DNA of 64,000 bases from Rubrobacter xylanophilus DSM 9941 (GCF_000014185.1 NC_008148.1:2956001-3020000); one strand, 5' to 3'. Shown: positions 16,031-24,565, counted from the first letter of the stretch. Notes: generated from the letters alone by a model not told the origin. Numbers and translations are program-made.

Positions 16031-16498
16031 ATGACGGAGCAGAGGACGCAGCAGCAGAGGACGGGGCGCAGCCCGCTTCAGACCGAGCGCGGCAACACCG
16101 TGATCCAGGACAGCGTGGTGGCCAAGATAGCCGGGATCGCCGCGCAGGAGGTCGAGGGCATCCGGATGGGCGGCACCGCCTCGCAGGCCGTAAGCGGCAT
16201 CATAGGCGGCATCACCGGCGGCCGGGGCGGGCAGACCCAGGGCGTCTCGGTGGAGGTCGGTCAGGAGGAGGCCGCGATAGACCTCACGCTCACCGCCGAG
16301 TACGGCAAGTCCATCCCCCAGATCTCGGAGGCCGTGCGGCGCAACGTGATCAACCGGGTGGAGAGCCTGGTGGGCCTGCGGGTCACCGAGGTGAACATCA
16401 CGGTGAGCGACATCTTCTTCCCGCAGCAGGAGCGCGAGGAGGAGCGCCGGCGGGAGCTGGAGCAGGAGCAGCAGCAACAGCAGCAGCGGGTCCAGTAG
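16031..16498 (+). CDS. Asp23/Gls24-family envelope stress protein
   Basis: 155 aa. The Asp23 core is clear: GNTVIQDSVVAKIAGIAAQEVEGI (about 23-46), then VEVGQEEAAIDLTLTAEYGKSIP and VRRNVINRVESLVGL. In staphylococci Asp23 is an abundant membrane-associated protein held by AmaP; it is tied to cell-envelope stress. The C-terminal 30 residues are Glu/Arg then a Gln run, probably disordered. The ribosome binding site is AAAGGAGAG. It sits 70 nt after the GlsB gene with no terminator between. Confidence 0.9.
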   Translation: MTEQRTQQQRTGRSPLQTERGNTVIQDSVVAKIAGIAAQEVEGIRMGGTASQAVSGIIGGITGGRGGQTQGVSVEVGQEEAAIDLTLTAEYGKSIPQISEAVRRNVINRVESLVGLRVTEVNITVSDIFFPQQEREEERRRELEQEQQQQQQRVQ

Positions 16499-16513
16499 GA
16501 GGCTCGCGCTTTC

Positions 16514-16807
16514 TTGGCCGGAGAGCTGCTACAGCTGGCGAGGGCCGCCTCGAGGGCGGCCCTCGCCGTGGAAGGGGTCGCGGCCCTGGGGACCGGGCGC
16601 TTCGCCGAGGCGGCCACCTACGAGGGCGGCGAGAAGGTGACCGGGGTCGTGGTGAAGGACGGCGAGGTGGAGGTGCACGTCATCCTGTCCTACCCCCTGC
16701 CCAAGCCGGTCCCGCAGATAGCGGGTGAGGTGGCGGAGAGGGTCTCCTCGGACACGGGGGGCAGGAGGGCCACCGTGGTGGTGGAGGACCTGGAGGTGGA
16801 GAGGTGA
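16514..16807 (+). CDS. Short Asp23-like protein
   Basis: 97 aa. ASRAALAVEGVAALG, EVEVHVILSYPLPKPVPQIAGEV and AERVSS follow the order of Asp23 elements but the domain is trimmed. It probably pairs with the longer Asp23-like protein encoded just upstream. The start is TTG 16514. The end overlaps the next gene by 4 nt (GTGA), so translation is coupled. Confidence 0.72.
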   Translation: MAGELLQLARAASRAALAVEGVAALGTGRFAEAATYEGGEKVTGVVVKDGEVEVHVILSYPLPKPVPQIAGEVAERVSSDTGGRRATVVVEDLEVER

Positions 16808-17382
16808 GGGTCTTTAACCGGGTGGTGGTGACGCTGCTCCTCGTCGGGCTGTTCGTGCTCGGCCTGGTCCTCTTGGTCTACAGCGCGCCTTGGTTCGGAT
16901 ACCGGATCTCGGAGCTGCCGGAGGTGCTGCGGCTGCCGTCCCTCTACGGGGGGCTGGAGGGCCTGGTCTCGGCGGCGGAGGCCGGGAGGCTCTCGCCGCT
17001 GGCCATCGCCGCGCTGGTGCTGGTGGCGCTGGTCGGCTTGATCCTCCTTCTGGCCGAGCTCAAGCCCTCGCGCCCCCGGCGGGTGCGGATGGAGCGGGGC
17101 ACCTACATAGCGCGCCCGGCGGTGGCGGCCGAGGTGGCCGCGGCGGCAGAGAGCGTGCGGGCGGTGCTCGGCTCCTCGGTGAAGGTCAAGGCCCGCCGCA
17201 GGCCGGGGGCGCTGGTGAGGCTCGAGGCCCACGTCCGGCGCGGCGAGGAGCTAGGCCCCGTGCGGGAGGAGATCCAACGTTCCGTCCGGGAGCGCCTGGC
17301 GCGCAGGGGCATCCCCCTGGGGCGCCTCCGGCTCAAGCTCGTGGAGTCGGACCCGAGACAGACCAGGACGAGGGTGAAATGA
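16804..17382 (+). CDS. AmaP-like alkaline shock membrane anchor protein, copy 1
   Basis: 192 aa. TM helices near 8-30 and 65-88 enclose a loop of about 35 residues; the cytoplasmic C terminus (about 95-192) has the Asp23-like layout that ends RLKLVESDP. AmaP anchors Asp23 to the membrane in staphylococci; that role is inferred here from architecture and position. It overlaps the genes on both sides by 4 nt. Confidence 0.75.
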   Translation: MRVFNRVVVTLLLVGLFVLGLVLLVYSAPWFGYRISELPEVLRLPSLYGGLEGLVSAAEAGRLSPLAIAALVLVALVGLILLLAELKPSRPRRVRMERGTYIARPAVAAEVAAAAESVRAVLGSSVKVKARRRPGALVRLEAHVRRGEELGPVREEIQRSVRERLARRGIPLGRLRLKLVESDPRQTRTRVK

Positions 17383-17942
17383 ACGCTTTCAACCGCCTGA
17401 TCCTGCTGATGGTCGCCCTGCTGCTGCTCGCGGTCCCCGCGGCGCTGCTGCTCGTGAACTTCGGGGTCTTGCCCGCCGAGGCCGTGGACCGGTACACCGG
17501 CTACCGGGCGGGGCTCGAGGCGCTGGGCGGGGCGCTCCGGGCAGACCTCTCCTCCTGGCAGGCGCGGCTCGCGCTCGGGGCCGCCGGGGTGGTGCTGGCC
17601 CTGCTCGCGCTCATCCTGCTGCTCAGGGAGCTCACCCTCGGCAGGAGGATCGCCCGCAGGACGGTCATAGACGACACCCCCGGCGCGGAGACGGCGATCA
17701 CCGCGCGCGCCGTGCGGGCGCTCGCCGAGGCCGCCTCCCGGGAGGCCGGGGCCGCAGACGCCTCCGTCTCCCTCAGCGGGAGCGGGCGGTACCTCGTGGA
17801 GTGCAGGCTCGACGCCCCGGAGGGGAGCAACTACACGGCGCTGGCCAGCCGGGCGCGCGAGAACGTCCGCAAGGCGCTGGAGAGCCAGCGCATCCCGGTC
17901 AGGGACGTCGAGGTCACCGTAAGAGGAACGGCAGGAAGGTAG
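17379..17942 (+). CDS. AmaP-like alkaline shock membrane anchor protein, copy 2
   Basis: 187 aa, same architecture as copy 1: N-terminal MNAFNRLILLMVALLLL helix, a short outside loop, a second TM near 63-84, then a cytoplasmic domain ending VRDVEVTVRG. The ATG overlaps the stop of copy 1 (ATGA). The two copies are clearly diverged, so this is not a recent duplication; they could form a hetero-oligomer with the two Asp23-like proteins. Confidence 0.75.
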   Translation: MNAFNRLILLMVALLLLAVPAALLLVNFGVLPAEAVDRYTGYRAGLEALGGALRADLSSWQARLALGAAGVVLALLALILLLRELTLGRRIARRTVIDDTPGAETAITARAVRALAEAASREAGAADASVSLSGSGRYLVECRLDAPEGSNYTALASRARENVRKALESQRIPVRDVEVTVRGTAGR

Positions 17943-17963
17943 CGAGAGAAAGGGCTGGTCTTT

Positions 17964-18161
17964 ATGGGCATGTGGACCTACAAGCAATGGGGAGCGCTCA
18001 TCGGCGGCCTCCTGATAGTGCTCATAGCCACGCTGGGCGTGGGCACGACGGCGCTGGTCGTGATCTTCGCGGTCATAGGCTACTTCGTCGGGGCCTTTCT
18101 CGAGGGCGAGGTGGACATAGAGGACATCCGGGCCCGGGCCCAGGGCCGGAGGGGCGGCTGA
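17964..18161 (+). CDS. DUF2273-like small membrane protein
   Basis: 65 aa. Two TM helices (about 9-28 and 30-47) and an acidic end, GEVDIEDIRARAQGRR. Short proteins of this type sit beside asp23/amaP in Firmicutes and actinobacteria; their function is unknown. It is 21 nt after the second AmaP-like gene and 12 nt before the next gene. Confidence 0.75.
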   Translation: MGMWTYKQWGALIGGLLIVLIATLGVGTTALVVIFAVIGYFVGAFLEGEVDIEDIRARAQGRRGG

Positions 18162-18173
18162 GGTAGTGGCCGC

Positions 18174-18671
18174 ATGAACGGTCCTGGCCTGCGAGACATC
18201 GACTGGAACGCCGTGGCCCTGGGCTGGGTGGTGGCCCTCGCGGCCGGGTTCGTCCTCACCCTCGTCTTCGGGCTTATCGGCCTGGCGGCGGGGGACGGCC
18301 CGGGACGGGCGACCGGCGGGGAGGTCACGGCGGGCTCCTTCCTGCTCTCCCTCGTGGTAGGGTTCCTCTCGTACCTCGCCGGCGGCTACGTCGCCGGCCG
18401 GCGGGCGCGGGGGGCCGGACCCCTCCACGGCGCGATGACGGCCGTCTTCGGGCTCGTCATCGCGGTGATCGTGGCGATCATCCTGCTGGTGATCGCGCTG
18501 CTGTTCCTGGAGGGGGATATCCCCCGCTCCCCCGGCGTCCTCGGGGTGGCGAGCGGCGGCTTTCTGGCCGGCCTGATCTCCTTCCTCGTCAACCTGGCCG
18601 GCGGCTACCTGGGCGGCAGGCTGGGCGGCTCCCCCGAGCGGGGCCCGAACCGCCCGAGCCGGGTGAGATAG
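18174..18671 (+). CDS. Four-TM protein of unknown function (TIGR04086-like)
   Basis: 165 aa. Four TM helices with two GGYVAGRRARG/GGYLGGRLGG turns that look like an internal repeat. Similar small integral proteins are found in many Gram-positive bacteria without known role. It is the last gene of the stress operon; the next gene has its own promoter. Confidence 0.65.
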   Translation: MNGPGLRDIDWNAVALGWVVALAAGFVLTLVFGLIGLAAGDGPGRATGGEVTAGSFLLSLVVGFLSYLAGGYVAGRRARGAGPLHGAMTAVFGLVIAVIVAIILLVIALLFLEGDIPRSPGVLGVASGGFLAGLISFLVNLAGGYLGGRLGGSPERGPNRPSRVR

Positions 18672-18690
18672 CCCGCCCGCCGCCCCTCTC

Positions 18691-18719
18691 TGGACAGCCC
18701 GCCCCCGGTGCGCTAGCGT
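18691..18719 (+). promoter_or_regulatory. Promoter of the D,D-carboxypeptidase gene, probably leaderless
   Basis: TGGACA at 18691-18696, 17 nt, TAGCGT at 18714-18719. The ATG at 18729 begins 10 nt after the -10, so transcription would start within a few bases of it; no ribosome binding site is seen. Confidence 0.45.
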
Positions 18720-18728
18720 TGTACCGGC

Positions 18729-19547
18729 ATGAGACGCGGGGGAAGACGAGGAGCGCCGGCGGGGCGGCGGGCGGGCTGGCTCCGGCTCGCGCTCGCGGCC
18801 GGGGCGCTGGCTACGCTCGCGCTGTTCGTCCTTGCGGCCGTGGAGCGGCCCTCCACGGAGACCGCGGCCCGGCCCGCGGCCTCCTCCCCGAAGCCCCCGG
18901 GCGGCGGGGACGGAAGGGCGGAGCGGGAGGGCCCGCCGCCTGAGGGGAGCTGCGACCACCTCCTGGTGCTGGTGGACCGGGAGCACGCCCTCCCCCCCTC
19001 CTACGCGCCGCGGGATCTCGTGCCGCTGCGCGCCTACGGCGTCCCGGCGCTCGACCCCAACCTCCTGCTGCGCCGGGAGGCCGCGCGCAGCCTGGCGCTC
19101 CTGGTGCGGGCCGCGGCCGCCGAGGGGCACGAGCTGGCGGTCGCCTCGGCCTACCGCTCCCACAAAGAGCAGCGGGCGGCCCACGCCCGCTGGGCCAGCT
19201 ACTACGGCGACGAGAACGCGGGGGGCCTGAGCGCGCTGCCCGGCCACAGCCAGCACCAGCTGGGCACCGCCGTGGACTTCACCAACGCCGAGGCGGGCTA
19301 CGAGGTGTGGCAGGGCTTCGGCCGGACGGAGGCCAGCCGCTGGCTGGAGCGCAACGCCCCCCGCTACGGCTTCGTGCTGGCCTACCCGCTGGGCGGGCAG
19401 GAGAAGACCGGCTACGCCTGGGAGCCCTGGCACTACCGCTACATCGGGAAGGAGGCCGCGAGGCGGATGCAGCGGAGCGGGCTCGACCTGCAGGAGTTCT
19501 TGCTGCGCGAGGGCGTGAGGCCCGGCTGCGGGAGGGGAGGTGGGTAA
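18729..19547 (+). CDS. M15-family D-alanyl-D-alanine carboxypeptidase (VanY-like)
   Basis: 272 aa. A basic tail and TM/signal anchor near 17-40 are followed by a Pro-rich linker and the catalytic domain. Zinc and catalytic motifs are present: SAYRSHKEQ, GHSQHQLGTAVDF (SxHxxGxAxD) and EPWHYRY (the late His ligand). It should remove the terminal D-Ala from peptidoglycan stem peptides outside the membrane. The stop overlaps the start of otsB by 8 nt, an odd pairing of wall and trehalose genes that may only reflect packing. Confidence 0.9.
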   Translation: MRRGGRRGAPAGRRAGWLRLALAAGALATLALFVLAAVERPSTETAARPAASSPKPPGGGDGRAEREGPPPEGSCDHLLVLVDREHALPPSYAPRDLVPLRAYGVPALDPNLLLRREAARSLALLVRAAAAEGHELAVASAYRSHKEQRAAHARWASYYGDENAGGLSALPGHSQHQLGTAVDFTNAEAGYEVWQGFGRTEASRWLERNAPRYGFVLAYPLGGQEKTGYAWEPWHYRYIGKEAARRMQRSGLDLQEFLLREGVRPGCGRGGG

Positions 19548-20325
19548 GGCCCCGGCGGAGCTGCTCCGGGGCTTGAGGGAGGACCCCGGCGCCTCCGCCA
19601 TCCTCACGGACATCGACGGGACGCTCGCCCCCATCGCCCCGACGCCCGACGCCGCCCGGGTGCCGGAGGAGGTGAGGGAGCTTCTGGAACGTCTCAGCCG
19701 GCGGTACCTGCTCGTGGCCGGCATCAGCGGGCGCAAGACGGAGGAGGCCCGAAAGCTCATCGGGCTGGGCGGGGTGGTGTACTTCGGGAACCACGGCTTC
19801 GAGAAGCTCGAAGGGGACAGGGTCGAGATCATACCGGAGGCCCTGCCCTACCTGGAGCGCGTCCGGGAGCTGGAGCGCCGGGCCCGGGAGGAGCTCGGGC
19901 CCCTGGGGGCGTTCGTGGAGGAGAAGGGCATCACGGCCTCCGTCCACTACCGCAACGTCCCCGGAGAGGTCGGGGAGCGCTGCGTGGAGCTCGTGCGCCG
20001 GGAGGGGGAGCGCCTGGGGCTCCGGGTCACGGTCGGCCGCGGGGTGGTGGAGGCCCGCCCGCCGGTCCGGGCGGACAAGGGGACCGCGGTGCGGGCGCTC
20101 GTGGAGGAGTACCGCCCCCGGCGGGCGCTGTTCATGGGCGACGACACCACCGACCTCGACGCCTTCCGAGAGCTGGAGCGGCTGCGCGGCGAGGGGCTGC
20201 TCGAGGAGGCGCTCCGGGTCGGCGTCGCCAGCGAGGAGGGGCCGCGGGAGATCGTCGCGGAGGCGGACCTCGTCGTGGAGGGCGTGGAGGGGGTGGCGGA
20301 GGTGCTGCGGGAGCTGGCCCGCTAG
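19540..20325 (+). CDS. otsB: Trehalose-6-phosphate phosphatase
   Basis: 261 aa. HAD-type motif I TDIDGTLAPI (about 23-32) has both aspartates; SGRKTEEA and GDDTTDLDAF (motif IV) are in place, and FVEEKGITASVHYRN is typical of OtsB. It releases trehalose from trehalose-6-phosphate in the cytoplasm, the second step of the OtsA/OtsB route. The start is GTG inside the end of the preceding gene, with GAGGGGAG upstream. It ends 4 nt into the 3' end of the convergent otsA. Confidence 0.93.
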   Translation: MGKAPAELLRGLREDPGASAILTDIDGTLAPIAPTPDAARVPEEVRELLERLSRRYLLVAGISGRKTEEARKLIGLGGVVYFGNHGFEKLEGDRVEIIPEALPYLERVRELERRAREELGPLGAFVEEKGITASVHYRNVPGEVGERCVELVRREGERLGLRVTVGRGVVEARPPVRADKGTAVRALVEEYRPRRALFMGDDTTDLDAFRELERLRGEGLLEEALRVGVASEEGPREIVAEADLVVEGVEGVAEVLRELAR

Positions 20326-21776
20326 GAGGAGGCCGCGCGGCGGGCGGCTATGTCGCGCATCTGCGCGGCGGCCCAGTCCTCGATGGTGTTGGAGAGGACC
20401 GTCTCGCGCAGGGCCCGCGCCCGCCGGGCGCGCTCTTCGGGGGGCATCGTGAGCGCCCGGTGGATCGCCGCGGCCTGGTCGTCGAGGTCGAAGGGGTTGA
20501 CCGTCAGGGCGTGCTCGCCGAGCTCCTCGTGCGCCCCGGCGTTCTCGGAGAGGATGAGGGCCCCGTCCCGCCGGTTTACGACCGCGGCCTCCTTGGCGAC
20601 CAGGTTCATCCCGTCGCGCACGGCGTTAACCAGGAGGGCGTCGTAGTTCTTGTAGGCCGCGACGGAGCGGGGGAAGTTGTCCTGCATGGAGAGCTCTACC
20701 GGCCGCCAGGAGGGGGTGCCGTGGGCCTCGTTGACCTCCTCGGCGCTCCTGCGGATCGCCTCCGCGTAGGCGGCGTACTCGGGGATGTCCCCGCGGGAGG
20801 GCTGGAGCTGGGCGAAGAAGGTCACCCGCCCGCGCATCTCGGGGTGCAGCTCGAGCATCCTGCCGTAGGCCCTGAAACCGCGCACGATGTTCTTGGAGAG
20901 GTCGGTCCGGTCCACCCGGACGAGGAGCGCGCCGGGCAGGTTGCGCACGTACTCCTCCTCCCTGCGGACCTCCGGGCTCTCCGCGACCTCCTCGAACTCG
21001 GCCGGGTCTATGGAGATGGGGTAGGAGCGCACCCACACCTCGCGCCCGCCGCGGCGGAGGGTTCCCCGCGCGGGGTCCGCCTCGGCGCCGAGGATCTCGG
21101 AGGCCGCGGCCATGAAGTTGCGGGCGTAGCGGCGGGTGTGGAAGGCCACGATATCCGAGCGCAGCAGGCTGCGCAGCGCCCCCTCCCGGATGTAGGAGGG
21201 CAGGACCCGCCAGAGGTCGGGCTCGGGCCAGGGGATGTGGACGAAGAAGGAGATCAGGGGCCCCTCCCCAACCTCCTCGCGCAGCAGCTCGGGGACCATG
21301 TAGAGGTGGTAGTCGTGCAGCAGCACCACCGGCTCCTCCGCCCCGGAGATTGCCTCCGCGGCGGCCCGGGCGAAGCTGCGGTTTACGGGCAGGTACCCCT
21401 CCTCCCAGGCCCGCAGCGTCTCCTCGCCGAGCTCCGGGGCGTACGGCAGGTCGTACAGGCCGTGCTGGACGAACCACAGCAGGGGGTTGGCGAGGCGGTT
21501 GTACATCAGGTCGTAGGCCCCCGCGTCGTGCTCCACGAGGACGAGCCGGAGGTCATCGACCTCGCAGGGCCCCTCCGACTCGCGGGCCACCCGCACGTCC
21601 TCATCGGAGGCGGCGGAGGCGATCCAGACCGCCCCCTCGGCGCGGCGCGAGACGGCGTTCAGGGCGGTGACCAGCCCCCCGGCCCCCCGCGAGTGGGTTC
21701 TCTCCCCGCTCCCGGAGCGGGAGAAGGTCACCGGGGCCCGGTTGGAAACGATCACCACTCCGCCGCTGTGCGCCAC
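20322..21776 (-). CDS. otsA: Trehalose-6-phosphate synthase (GT20)
   Basis: 484 aa. It transfers glucose from a nucleotide sugar to glucose-6-phosphate. The GT20 core shows WFVQHGLYDLP, LHDYHLYMVPELLRE, FFVHIPWPEPDLWRVLP and RDGMNLVAKE. In place of the E. coli start is IVSNRAPVTFSRSG, usual for the family. Donor preference (UDP, ADP or GDP-glucose) cannot be read from this. The start is GTG after GGGAGGCGGCGAGC. It is 37 nt downstream of treT on the same strand, so the two probably share a transcript. Confidence 0.92.
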   Translation of the reverse strand: MAHSGGVVIVSNRAPVTFSRSGSGERTHSRGAGGLVTALNAVSRRAEGAVWIASAASDEDVRVARESEGPCEVDDLRLVLVEHDAGAYDLMYNRLANPLLWFVQHGLYDLPYAPELGEETLRAWEEGYLPVNRSFARAAAEAISGAEEPVVLLHDYHLYMVPELLREEVGEGPLISFFVHIPWPEPDLWRVLPSYIREGALRSLLRSDIVAFHTRRYARNFMAAASEILGAEADPARGTLRRGGREVWVRSYPISIDPAEFEEVAESPEVRREEEYVRNLPGALLVRVDRTDLSKNIVRGFRAYGRMLELHPEMRGRVTFFAQLQPSRGDIPEYAAYAEAIRRSAEEVNEAHGTPSWRPVELSMQDNFPRSVAAYKNYDALLVNAVRDGMNLVAKEAAVVNRRDGALILSENAGAHEELGEHALTVNPFDLDDQAAAIHRALTMPPEERARRARALRETVLSNTIEDWAAAQMRDIAARRAASS

Positions 21777-21813
21777 GCTCGCCGCCTCCCTCCCGAAAAA
21801 GAGAGCCTGCCCT

Positions 21814-23064
21814 CTACACGCCGAGAAGTTTAGCGAAAAGCCGCAGGTCGTCGCGCAGCAGGCGGGGGGTGAGGAAGTTGGCCCGGACGTGCTCCTTGCC
21901 GCGCCGCCCCATCTCGCGGGCGAACTCCGGGTCGGAGAGGAGCTTGGCGCAGGCCGCGGCCGCCTCCGGGATGGTGTCTATCAGGATGCCGCCGCCGGCG
22001 GTTATCTGCATGGGGATGCCCCCGACGCGGCTGGCCACCACCGGGCGGGCCTTCCAGAGCGCCTCGGAGACCACGAGCCCGAAGCCCTCCCGGATGGACT
22101 TCTGGATCACGACGTCGGCGAGCGACTGGAAGGCGTTGACCTCGATGGCGCCGACGTTGGTGAGGTTGGAGAAGAGGAAGATGTCCGGGTCCCCGCCCGC
22201 GTAGTTGACGGTCTTGTACCAGTAGTCCCACCCCTCGGGGTCGTCGTGGGCCATGGAGCCGACGAGCACCAGCTGGACCTCCCCCACCTCCTCCTTGACC
22301 ATGCGGTAGACGTCGATGACGCCGAGGGGGTCCTTCCAGGGGTCGAAGCGGGAGACCTGCAGCAGAAAGGGACGCTCGACGTCGACCCCGAACTGGCTGA
22401 CGATGTAGCTGGCGTCGTCCCGCGAGAGGGCCATGTTCTTGGGCGAGAGCGGGTCTATGGCCGGGGGGATGAGGGTGAGCCCGGGCATCTCGACGCCGGG
22501 CGGGGTGTACTCGCGCATGGTGTAGACCTGGGCGTCGTAGTCGGCTATGTACGGCCACAGGTAGTCGAGAACCTGCCGGTTGGGGGTGGAGGTGTCGATG
22601 TGGCAGCGCCAGATCCAACGCGTCCCCTCCCCCAACCCCCCGGAGAACTCCCGCACGAGCGCGGGCTGCGGGTCGTGGACGAAGACTATGTCCCACTCCT
22701 CGCCGGACTCGGCGAGCGCCTGCGCGGTCCTGCGGTTGTACTCCTCGTAGATGGCCCGGTCCTCTATTGTCAGCTCGTAGTCGGCGCCCTGCAGGGCGTT
22801 GTGGAACCTCTTGGTGACGTTGAAGAAGGGCTCGGCGCCGAACATTATGGCCCACTCCACCTCGAGCCCGGCGTCGCGGGCCAGAGGCACGAGGGTGTAG
22901 AGGATCTCCGCCACCCCGCCCCCGAAGCTGGTGGCGTTTATGTGCAACACCCGCGCCCCCCGCAGGCGCCCGGCGAGCTCCTGCAGCTCCCCGTAGAGCT
23001 CGCGGCGGATGATGCTGCGGTAGTCGGCCAGCGCCTTGTGGCCCGGGTTGACCCGCTGCAGCAC
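21814..23064 (-). CDS. treT: Trehalose glycosyltransferring synthase (TreT), GT4
   Basis: 416 aa. TreT joins a nucleotide-activated glucose directly to glucose to give trehalose. HINATSFGGGVAEILYTLVPL (about 44-64) and the acceptor-site segment CHIDTSTPN are typical of TreT; the GT4 EX7E element is in REGFGLVVSEAL, and the donor region reads LLQVSRFDPWKDPLGV. The length matches characterised TreT proteins. The start is GTG with GAGGA upstream. R. xylanophilus is known to carry TreT besides OtsA/OtsB, which fits this cluster. Confidence 0.9.
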   Translation of the reverse strand: MLQRVNPGHKALADYRSIIRRELYGELQELAGRLRGARVLHINATSFGGGVAEILYTLVPLARDAGLEVEWAIMFGAEPFFNVTKRFHNALQGADYELTIEDRAIYEEYNRRTAQALAESGEEWDIVFVHDPQPALVREFSGGLGEGTRWIWRCHIDTSTPNRQVLDYLWPYIADYDAQVYTMREYTPPGVEMPGLTLIPPAIDPLSPKNMALSRDDASYIVSQFGVDVERPFLLQVSRFDPWKDPLGVIDVYRMVKEEVGEVQLVLVGSMAHDDPEGWDYWYKTVNYAGGDPDIFLFSNLTNVGAIEVNAFQSLADVVIQKSIREGFGLVVSEALWKARPVVASRVGGIPMQITAGGGILIDTIPEAAAACAKLLSDPEFAREMGRRGKEHVRANFLTPRLLRDDLRLFAKLLGV

Positions 23065-23112
23065 GGCGTCCTCGCCTACCCTGTCTCCGGCAAAGCTCTC
23101 ACTTCAGGGGTT

Positions 23113-23142
23113 ACTGTACTTTATCCGGCGCGAGCCGTTCAA
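23113..23142 (-). promoter_or_regulatory. Promoter of treT-otsA
   Basis: Minus strand TTGAAC (23142-23137), 18 nt, TACAGT (23118-23113), about 50 nt before the GTG at 23064 in the 104-nt gap after the anti-sigma gene. Confidence 0.5.
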
Positions 23143-23168
23143 CGCGGGGAGCGGGCGCCGCCCCGGGC

Positions 23169-23624
23169 TCAGCCGTTCGAGGCTTCTTCTACGGAGGCGC
23201 CCCGGCGCCGGATCATCCGGAGGCGCGTCCCGTCGGGGGCGGAGTCCACGACCATCTCGTCGACGAGGTGCCGGATCACGGCGAGGCCGAAGCCCCCGTA
23301 CCCGTCGGGGGAGCCCCCGGCCTCCTCGATGTCGAACCCGCCGCCGGCGTCGGTGACGGTTATCTGCACGGCCTCGGGGAGGATCCTGTACTCTATCTCG
23401 AAGTGGTCCACCGCGGCGTGGCGTATGACGTTGGTCGCCGCCTCGGTGACCGCCAGCTTCAGGTCGTAGGTCTCCTCCGGCCCGAAGCCGGCCACCCGGG
23501 CGACGTGGGAGACCACGAGGCGTGCCAGCATGACGTACTCGGGGTTGCTGGGGACCCGCAGGGAGAGCGGCTCGGAGAGCCGCTGCTGCTGCGCCCGTAT
23601 TCCCTCTTTCGCCCCGCGTCTCAT
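23169..23624 (-). CDS. RsbW-like anti-sigma factor / serine-protein kinase
   Basis: 151 aa. It is a GHKL ATP-binding domain: N box LKLAVTEAATNVIRHA (about 55-70), G1 DAGGGFD and G2 GYGGFGLAVIRHL. Such proteins bind an alternative sigma factor and phosphorylate an anti-anti-sigma (RsbV type). No sigma or RsbV gene is next to it, which is common for scattered copies in actinobacteria. The promoter in front is itself of sigma-B type, suggesting a feedback loop. Confidence 0.88.
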   Translation of the reverse strand: MRRGAKEGIRAQQQRLSEPLSLRVPSNPEYVMLARLVVSHVARVAGFGPEETYDLKLAVTEAATNVIRHAAVDHFEIEYRILPEAVQITVTDAGGGFDIEEAGGSPDGYGGFGLAVIRHLVDEMVVDSAPDGTRLRMIRRRGASVEEASNG

Positions 23625-23681
23625 CGATCTCAGGTTCCCGAAGCCGGTAGGTTACATCGTCTCCAACTTCAGGATTCTATC

Positions 23682-23706
23682 TTACCCAGATCGCGAAAGG
23701 TTAACC
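23682..23706 (-). promoter_or_regulatory. Sigma-B/F-type promoter of the anti-sigma gene
   Basis: Minus strand GGTTAA (23706-23701), 13 nt, GGGTAA (23687-23682), about 58 nt before the ATG at 23624. The spacing and -10 equal those of the GlsB/Asp23 promoter at 15570. Confidence 0.62.
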
Positions 23707-23728
23707 CGCGGGGAGCGAAAAACGCGCC

Positions 23729-24565
23729 CTACTCCGCCGGGCGGGCCTCCTCCGCGGCCCGCCGGGGTGCGCCGTCGTGGGCGCCGCCCGCGTCGCGCAG
23801 GAAGGGCCGGAAGAGGTCTATGGGCACGGGCAGGATGATCGTGGAGTTCTGGTTCACCGCGATCTCGCCCATGGTCTGGAAGAGCCTGAGCTGCAGCGCG
23901 GTGGGGCTGTCCAGGCGGTCCGCGGCCTGGCGGAGGCGCTCGGAGGCCTGGTACTCGCCCTCGGCGGCGATGATCTTGGCCCTCCGCTCGCGCTCGCTCT
24001 CGGCCTGGCGGGCCATGGCCCGCTGCATCTGCTGCGGGATCTCCACGTCCTTCACCTCGACGGTGCTGACCTTGACGCCCCAGGGGTCGGTCTGCTCGTC
24101 GATGATGCGCTGCAGCTCGTTGTTTATGGCCTCCCGGTTGGTCAGCAGGTCGTCGAGGTCTTTCTGCCCCAGCACGCTGCGCAGGGTGGTCTGGGAGATC
24201 TGGCTGGTCGCCAGCACGTGGTTCTCGACCTCGATGACGCTCTTGTTGGGGTCGACGACCCTGAAGTAGACGACGGCATTCACCCGGGCGGGGACGTTGT
24301 CGCGGGTGATGATGTCCTGCGGCGGAACGTCCATGGTGACGGTCCTGAGGTCCACCTTGACCATGTTGTCCACGAGCGGGAAGAGCAGGAAGAGCCCCGG
24401 CCCTTTGGGCCCGCCGCGCACCCGCCCGAGGCGGAAGATCACCCCCCGCTCGTACTCCTTGACGATCTTTACGGCGCTGAAGAAGATGTAGGCGGCAACG
24501 ACGATGACGACGATGACGAAGACCAGAAACCCTATCCCGGCCGCCTGCAGCAGAGCAAGACCCAT
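23729..24565 (-). CDS. Slipin / SPFH (band 7) membrane protein
   Basis: 278 aa. One TM near 10-32, then the SPFH domain ([60 protein letters not shown]) and a coiled-coil segment ([20 protein letters not shown]). Members scaffold membrane microdomains and often regulate proteases; no NfeD partner is adjacent. I start at ATG 24565 because AGGAGGAGG lies upstream and an extended -10 at 24621 overlaps the longer in-frame start at 24637. Confidence 0.88.
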   Translation of the reverse strand: MGLALLQAAGIGFLVFVIVVIVVAAYIFFSAVKIVKEYERGVIFRLGRVRGGPKGPGLFLLFPLVDNMVKVDLRTVTMDVPPQDIITRDNVPARVNAVVYFRVVDPNKSVIEVENHVLATSQISQTTLRSVLGQKDLDDLLTNREAINNELQRIIDEQTDPWGVKVSTVEVKDVEIPQQMQRAMARQAESERERRAKIIAAEGEYQASERLRQAADRLDSPTALQLRLFQTMGEIAVNQNSTIILPVPIDLFRPFLRDAGGAHDGAPRRAAEEARPAE

